Assembly (NCBI GenBank): GCA_965153355.1
Contig: OZ231126.1
Span: 95,728,001 to 95,792,000 of the forward strand
DNA length: 64,000 bases
Reading direction: 5' to 3'
Source: Flaccisagitta enflata
Lineage: Eukaryota; Chaetognatha; Sagittoidea; Aphragmophora
This document shows, piece by piece, positions 56,625 to 64,000 of this stretch. The position numbers and the translations under genes were made by a program. Within the stretch, counting starts at the first letter, position 1. Each line of letters opens with the position of its first letter. The notes under the pieces were generated by a model that saw nothing but the letters and a program-made list of their open reading frames with translations, was not told where the DNA came from and made no database searches.

Positions 56625-56875
56625 AGTGCCAATGTCATTGCCAGTGTCATTGTCAGTGTCATTGTCATTGTCATTGCCATTGTCAGTGTCATTGTCAATG
56701 TCAGTGTCAGCACCGATGTCAGTGTCATTGTCATTGTCAGTGTCAGTGTCATTGTCAGAACCAGTGTCAGTGTTAGTGCCAATATCAGTGTCAGTGTCAT
56801 TGTCATTGTCAGTGCCAATGTCAGTGACAGAGCCGAGATTCACAGTGTCACTGTGACATTGGTTGGAAAGTGAGT
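56625..56875. repeat. TGTCAT/TGTCAG hexanucleotide array
   Basis: About 40 hexamer units; alternative frames give Ser/Val/Leu or Asp/Thr/Asn repeats. Confidence 0.93.
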
Positions 56876-57270
56876 AAATCGGAACAGCACAAGTGGCAAA
56901 AGCATTAACAAAGAACAACTGCCCTTACATTGAGAAGCGGAAGCGCTATTTTTTGGAAATGTTGGAATCTCTTAAATAAAAAAATTATATGCTTACAAAA
57001 ACCCATATGCTTATAAAAACCCTTATGCTTTCAAAAACCCATATGCCTCTAGGTTGCTTTGAAGAATTCAAAACCCTGCACCTACCCATCTCAAGCTTTA
57101 CCTGAACTTCAGTTGTGAACAAGAGGACGACTTAGAAATTGATTTTAGACTGATGAGACCCTTCATAACTTGGTTCCACTTGGTTGGACTGTTGGTCGTG
57201 AATTCGGGCGTTGCTTTGAATAAAGCTTATCAATTCATATCACCTGGAAAGCTGTCGTGGTTGCCTTTTT

Positions 57271-57816
57271 GGGCAGCGGCCCCAAAGGGCCGATGTCCTG
57301 TAGGACACAGGGGCTAAAAATTACGTACGTCCTTCCGTCCGTACGTACCCCCCCTCCGAAGCTTCTCAAGCCTCCCCGGACTCAAATCCAGCCTCTCAGG
57401 CCTCAAATCTGGCCTCTCAGGCCTCAAATGTGGCCTCTCAGGCCTCAAATCCTGCCTCTCAGGCCCTAAATCCAGCCTCTCAGGCCTCAAATCCAGCCTC
57501 TCAGGCCTCAAATCCAGCCTCATGGGCCTCAAATACAGCCTCTTGGGCTTTTAATCCAGCCTCTCAGGCCTCAAATTCCCATTAAATAACATGGCAAATT
57601 GACAAAAAAATTGAGAAAAATTCCAAATTCCCAATGAATATTATGGAAAATTACCCCAAATATGCTCTCTCAGGACGTATGGAAATTCACCCGTGTCCTA
57701 CAGGACATCGGCCTTTTGGGGCCGCTGCCCTGCTCCCACTCCACCTCTTTAGCTGATTACTCCAAGCAGGGCATCGGGTACCGCTGACCATGTGCGATCC
57801 TTGGATGACTAGTTAT
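57271..57816 (+). mobile_element. Family B element, complete
   Basis: Left arm GGGCAGCGGCCCCAAAGGGC, GTCCTGTAGGACACAGGGG; CCGT tract; ten clean 21-bp units; then ATGGCAAATTGACAAAAAAA-type phrases; right arm ACAGGACATCGG, GGGGCCGCTGCCC (57730). The 86-bp tail is nearly the same as at 53115-53198. Confidence 0.93.
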
Positions 57817-57974
57817 ATCTCCTTTTGATACTTGATGGTTCATCTTCGGTCGGCCTACAAAGCTCAATTTGATCGTTTCTATTCATCCTAAGTCAGCTTT
57901 CAGTTTACTGATCCTGGATCCCCGATCAACCTCCATCGTAAAGAAACCCTTCCGCCGCCTCATTTTCCAAAACC

Positions 57975-58175
57975 ACCACCGCCGCCACCGCCATCGCCAC
58001 TGCGTCCGCCACCACCATCCCTACTGTCGCCACCGCCACCGCCACCGCCACCGCCACCACCATCGCCACCACCACCACCACCATTACCACCACCACCATT
58101 ACCACCACCACCACCACTACCACCACCACCACCACCACCACCACCACCACCACCACCACCACCACCACCACCACC
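57975..58175. repeat. (CCA)n/(CCG)n array
   Basis: CCRCCA triplets, pure CCA at the end; poly-His, poly-Pro, poly-Val and poly-Gly frames follow from it. Confidence 0.95.
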
Positions 58176-59322
58176 ATATAGACAACGTAAAAATGTCAGT
58201 TGATTCATTGAGTTATGAAAACCAAAACCACAGTTTGAAGATAAGAAATATATAAAATGTTAGTAACCAATGAAACCTAATTCAAACATGGAGATTTTGT
58301 TGAAATAAAGAGAAAAACATGAGACAGGTGGATTACTTTCTTAGTTACACTTCAATCAGGACAGTCATCATCAAGTTTAATGTGGATGCAAAAAATACTG
58401 CTTCTCAAGCTGTGAATGAATTGAACATGTTCGGAACTGAAAAGGGAAGAACACGGCAGAGCGACGATGATATGAGTGACCTTGTTGTTATTGTCAGCTG
58501 CATTCCTAGGACATGCGGAATCTCTTCGTCGTAAAATTCCCCTCAATGAGGAAAACCGTCTCATGACCTTGAATCACGTGACCTTGAATCACGTGATTGA
58601 GTGTTACGTGACGTTATCATATCATTTGACGCTGCAGCAGCCGTCGCACATGGGACACAGAGAAAGCGAGAGAGAGATAAGAGAGCAAATTTTTGAAGGA
58701 AATATAAGTGTTTCACCATACTTTTTGCATCATTATCAGGACAATAATGAAGCTGGAATGCTTTCAGTGGACAAATTGTCTCTAAAGATACTTGGTGCAT
58801 ACAATCGTATCATATTCTGAACTAAAATGTAATTCGAACTATGCAATTCACAAGAAAACAAGGAGGAAAATGATGATTTTTAGTGAATTTCTGTTTACAT
58901 TTTTTTCTTTTGTCTTTGGTCAAAATTTAGAAAAAAAAACAAACACCCAGGAATTTTGCATTTTGAAAGACATAGTTTTCTTGGCAATCGATGTGGGAAG
59001 AGAACTATGTTCTTGGTTTTTGCATCTTTTCAATTTCTATGCAAATTTAGAATTTCGACCAGCCCTTTGTCCGTGACCAAAAATAAAGAAGTAAAAATCT
59101 TCAATAACTTTTTTTAAGTATCATTGGCTAAACTTGGCCCTCTTGCTAAATAAATGCAATTCTTTCTTTAGAATATTATATCTGACTTATCTCAGTCACT
59201 TTTATTCACTTGTTTTTGCGTTTTTATTTATCGATTTTTTCGAATTTGACCTTCTTTGAAACACAAATGTTGGCATCGGATGGACGCCGTCATAAGCTTC
59301 CATCACCGTCAAACACTATTAA

Positions 59323-59325
<3 letters not shown>
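58176..59325. other. Unassigned
   Basis: Two adjacent GACCTTGAATCACGTGA copies at 58563-58597. Open frames are short, without recognised motifs. Confidence 0.45.

Positions 59326-59326
<1 letters not shown>

Positions 59327-59415
<89 letters not shown>
59327..59415. repeat. (TC)n
   Basis: About 44 TC units. Confidence 0.98.
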
Positions 59416-59418
<3 letters not shown>

Positions 59419-59559
59419 CCGCCTGAACTCTTCAGCGCCTTCCTTAAACGGTTTCTGCAGCTTTTAATATGCAAATGAGATTTATGAGTCTTTTTTTTCT
59501 AGCCTGCGAGCGCAAAAACAAAAGCCGGAAACGCGTTCATGACGAGGAAGCGCATCTCA

Positions 59560-60849
59560 CCTCCAGAGGGACCCATTTACAAGCAGAGACAGAATTACAT
59601 AGAGATAGAGTGAGAAACAGATGTACATGCCTGTGTGTCAGAGGGACCCATTTACAAGCAGAGACAGAATTACATAGAGATAGAGTGAGAAACAGATGTA
59701 CAAGCCTGTGTGTCAGAGGGACCCATTTACAAGCAGAAATAAAATTACATAGAGATAGGGTGAGAAACAGATGAACAAGCGTGTGTGTGTGGGAGGGACC
59801 TATTTACAAGCAGTGACAGAATAAGCTTTACCCTTCATGGAGACCTATCATCCCATGATATATCTTCTATGAAGATGAAGTTCTTTTCTCCCTTTAAACA
59901 TTTAGTTAGGTAACCTTATCCCTGTAGTAAAAATTCACCATGACCCAGTCCCTTAATTGAAGAAAAGGATCAAAACTGTGGATATGGACACTTCAGTTCC
60001 AATCTTTTAATCAAGTTTATCATATATTTTAGCTGAATTGGAAGACCCATCCAATGCCAGAAGTCACCACTAGTATTTAAAGGTTACTACATAAGCCCCT
60101 TTTAAAATCTGATATCATATTTTAATTTCTAAAGTTAAAACAAGAGTCTTCATTTCTGTATAAAAATACTTATCCAAGGGTTTCTGATAATTACTTCTTT
60201 AACCATAAAGTTAGGGGCTATAGCCTAAGATTGGATTTGTATGTATATGAGTGGAAGCATATATTGTACAGAAATTAAGTAACTTTTGCAATCTTTTGAC
60301 AAGTAATCTTTTGAGCTATATTTTTCTATTTTTGTTGCACATGTCATAGAGATATAGTGAAAAACAGATGAACAGCATGTGTGTGAAAATAAAAACAACA
60401 TCACTGCTAAACTAAAATAAGGACCCATTTACAAGCAGAGACATAATTATGTAGAGATAGAATGAGAAACAGATGAACAGCATGTGTGAGAGGGGCAAAT
60501 TCATTTACAAGCAGAGACAGATATACAGAGATGGAGTGAGAAACAGATGTAAAGGCGTATTTGTGAGAGGGCATATTCATTTACAAGGGAGATAGAATTA
60601 CTGAGATAGAGTGAGAAACAGACGTACAAGCGTGTGTGAGAGGGCAAACTTATTTACAAACAGAGACAGAATTACTGAGATAGAGTGAGAAACAGACGTT
60701 CAAGCGTGTGTGAAAGGGCAAATTCATTTACAAGCAGAGACAGAATTACCGAGATAGAGTGAGAAACAGACGTACAAGCGTATGTGTGTGAGAGGGCAAA
60801 TTCATTTACAAGCAGAGACAGAATTACCGAGATAGAGTGAGATTCAGAT

Positions 60850-60850
<1 letters not shown>
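59560..60850 (+). repeat. Minisatellite with roughly 65-80-bp units, in two blocks
   Basis: Units share GGGACCCATTTACAAGCAGA, GACAGAATTACATAGAGATA, GAGTGAGAAACAGATGTACA. There are about four units at 59565-59820, then unrelated AT-rich sequence, then about seven at 60420-60850. The second block runs directly into the segmental duplication. Confidence 0.88.
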
Positions 60851-62515
<1,665 letters not shown>

Positions 62516-62775
62516 GTTTGGAGTTTCAAACAAAATCATCTAGTGGCATATAACATATTATATGCATAGTAGGTTGCGTATAAGTGGAGTTTTTAGCCCA
62601 AAAAACGCTTTTTAACGTTTTTTTTAGTAGTATTACAACTACTAATTTTTTTTAAGATGCATCATTGACTCTTTAGGAAAATACTTGAGCAAAGCATGGT
62701 GGTGTTTGTTCGTCAATAGTTATGAATTAACATTATTAAGAGCATGGTGATCGACGTGATATCTCTGTTTTGTTT

Positions 62776-62811
<36 letters not shown>

Positions 62812-63044
62812 GAGAGTCAGACAGACAGACCTAGACCAAGATTGAGACTTAAACAGACACAGCGTCACCATACATAGACAAAGACAGCTTTGAGTGCCCT
62901 GAGCCGTGACTGATGCAGAAGTGTCATATACCATTTGGGGAACACCAATCACCTGCTGGGAAATTTTTTTGAAGGCAAAAAAGTGATTTTTCCTTGTTAA
63001 TATGCAACTCCTCTTTTGATAAGATAGTGGTTTAATTCAATTGC
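62516..63044. other. Unassigned, with (GA)n
   Basis: (GA)n at 62778-62806 followed by GACAGACAGAC. Nothing coding recognised. Confidence 0.6.
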
Positions 63045-63046
63045 CT

Positions 63047-63268
63047 TTTTAGTCGCGTGCTACGCGACTCTACACCCCGCTTTGTCAGTCCGTCCGTCGG
63101 TCCGTCGGTCCGTCCATCCGTTGGTCCGTCACACTTTACTTTTTTTGGGATTTTTACGGTTTTTGGCTCCACTGCTCCTGCCCAAATGATTTGGTGACCT
63201 CAATTACAGCCCCTGCCCACCCGCACGCGACTGGGGTAGCCGTGTATCCGGCCTTGCCTTTTTTCAGA
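63047..63268 (+). mobile_element. Family A element, complete reference-like copy
   Basis: TTTTAGTCGCGTGCTACGCG, CTCTACACCCCGCTTTGTCA, CCGT tract, CACACTTTACTTTTTTTGGG, CCTCAATTACAGCCCCTGCC, arm GCACGCGACT, tail GGGGTAGCCGTGTATCCGGC. About 220 bp with no satellite core. Confidence 0.92.
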
Positions 63269-63524
63269 ATGAAACTCAATTTGCTCAGCAACCCCTTGAC
63301 CGATTAAGTTGAAATTTTACATGAATAAACGTCTTAAAAAATGCTGTCAAACGAGTCTAATCCCAGCATTGTGGCTTTATTAGAAAATGATTTATGATTT
63401 TCTAAAGATTTAAAAAATGTATTGATTTAAGCAAGAAGCTTTTGTAGTCATTCTTCTCATCAAAGTGATATTAAAAGAAAATTTGCTTTAGATAACATGA
63501 ATTAAATATGAATATGAAATACAA

Positions 63525-63835
63525 GGTTTTAACACAGCTACCAAATTCATGTAGGTGGGCAGGGGCAGTGATAAGAAAGGCTAACCCAAGCATTCGGGCC
63601 GGAGCAGCCCAAAAGGCCAAAAAAGCTTACAGACTTACAGACCAACGGACCAACTGACCACTTACGCATGCAACAAGGCTGGATACACGGCTACCCTAGT
63701 TGTGCCCGGGTGGGCAGGTGCAGTGCTGGAGAAGGTCACTAGAGCATCTGGGCAGGAGCTGTATGCTCAAAAAACTCAAAAACGATGAAAAAGTAAAAAG
63801 GGGACCGACCGACCAACCAACCGATGAACCAACAT
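63525..63835 (-). mobile_element. Two adjacent diverged family A elements
   Basis: 63525-63665 and 63673-63835, both with GTGGGCAGG, an AAAAAAGCTTACAGAC or AAAAAGTAAAAAGGGGAC block and CGACCAACC tract. Only the second has the AACAAGGCTGGATACACGGC tail. Their 5' blocks are hard to recognise. Confidence 0.7.
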
Positions 63836-64000
63836 AGGTCGTGGTGCAAAACAGCGTCAAATTTGACAAATCGTTGTGATCTGTGATGGATTACGCTGCT
63901 ATGCAGCGGAAATATAAATAAAACCAAAGTCTCATGCATGCTTTATACTCCATAAATTGATTAAAAAACGGTAAAATGACCAATGGTATTGATTTCGCAT

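Overview
This looks like a piece of a large, repeat-rich invertebrate animal genome. The evidence is split genes with short GT-AG introns, an LTR retrotransposon of the BEL/Pao group (found only in animals), an APE-type LINE, several short DNA-transposon derivatives, and an extreme load of microsatellites and minisatellites. A (TTAGG)n-type tract behind the LINE, the arthropod telomere motif, makes an arthropod plausible but does not prove it. The 10-base N run at 36615-36624 shows this is draft assembly. No bacterial or organellar features were seen, and no tRNA or rRNA gene was found by eye.

Layout. 1-4985: tandem repeats (21-bp, 23-bp, 28-bp, degenerate 10-bp) and two members of a dispersed element called family A here. 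5044-9200: the main unique gene cluster, three tandem paralogous genes for small RING-like/B-box proteins on the + strand, each with three exons and matching intron phases at most junctions. A truncated dUTPase lies between the second and third. The second RING gene and the dUTPase are each preceded by the same roughly 110-bp block: a 12-bp perfect inverted repeat followed by a TATA-like sequence. 9200-14303: mostly AT-rich with nothing identifiable. 14304-24861: one BEL/Pao retrotransposon on the - strand, with both LTRs (TGT...ACA) and a matching 5-bp target duplication (AGATA). Its gag-pol is decayed. Between the end of pol and the 3' LTR it appears to carry a spliced accessory gene on the same strand. 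A 1.4-kb family A element has inserted into its pol gene.

25000-31800: a nearly intact LINE on the - strand (endonuclease and reverse transcriptase, one in-frame stop), then one isolated exon of choline-phosphate cytidylyltransferase (- strand, 31679-31792), the clearest host housekeeping sequence here. 32000-64000: almost entirely repeats. These are more family A copies (some nested), family B elements (inverted arms around a 21-bp minisatellite), family C elements, a TA-flanked foldback MITE, an hAT-like MITE with 8-bp target duplications, a segmental duplication (34215-35289 and 60850-62515), a composite GACA satellite and many simple repeats.

Most interesting are (1) families A, B and C, which differ in sequence but share one architecture: an inverted arm, a CCGT-rich tract, a variable core (often a minisatellite), the opposite arm, then a 20-85 nt tail; (2) the RING/B-box plus dUTPase cluster with its duplicated hairpin/TATA block; and (3) the candidate spliced accessory gene in the BEL/Pao element. 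All homology calls are by eye. Exon boundaries come from splice consensus and reading-frame continuity, not transcripts.
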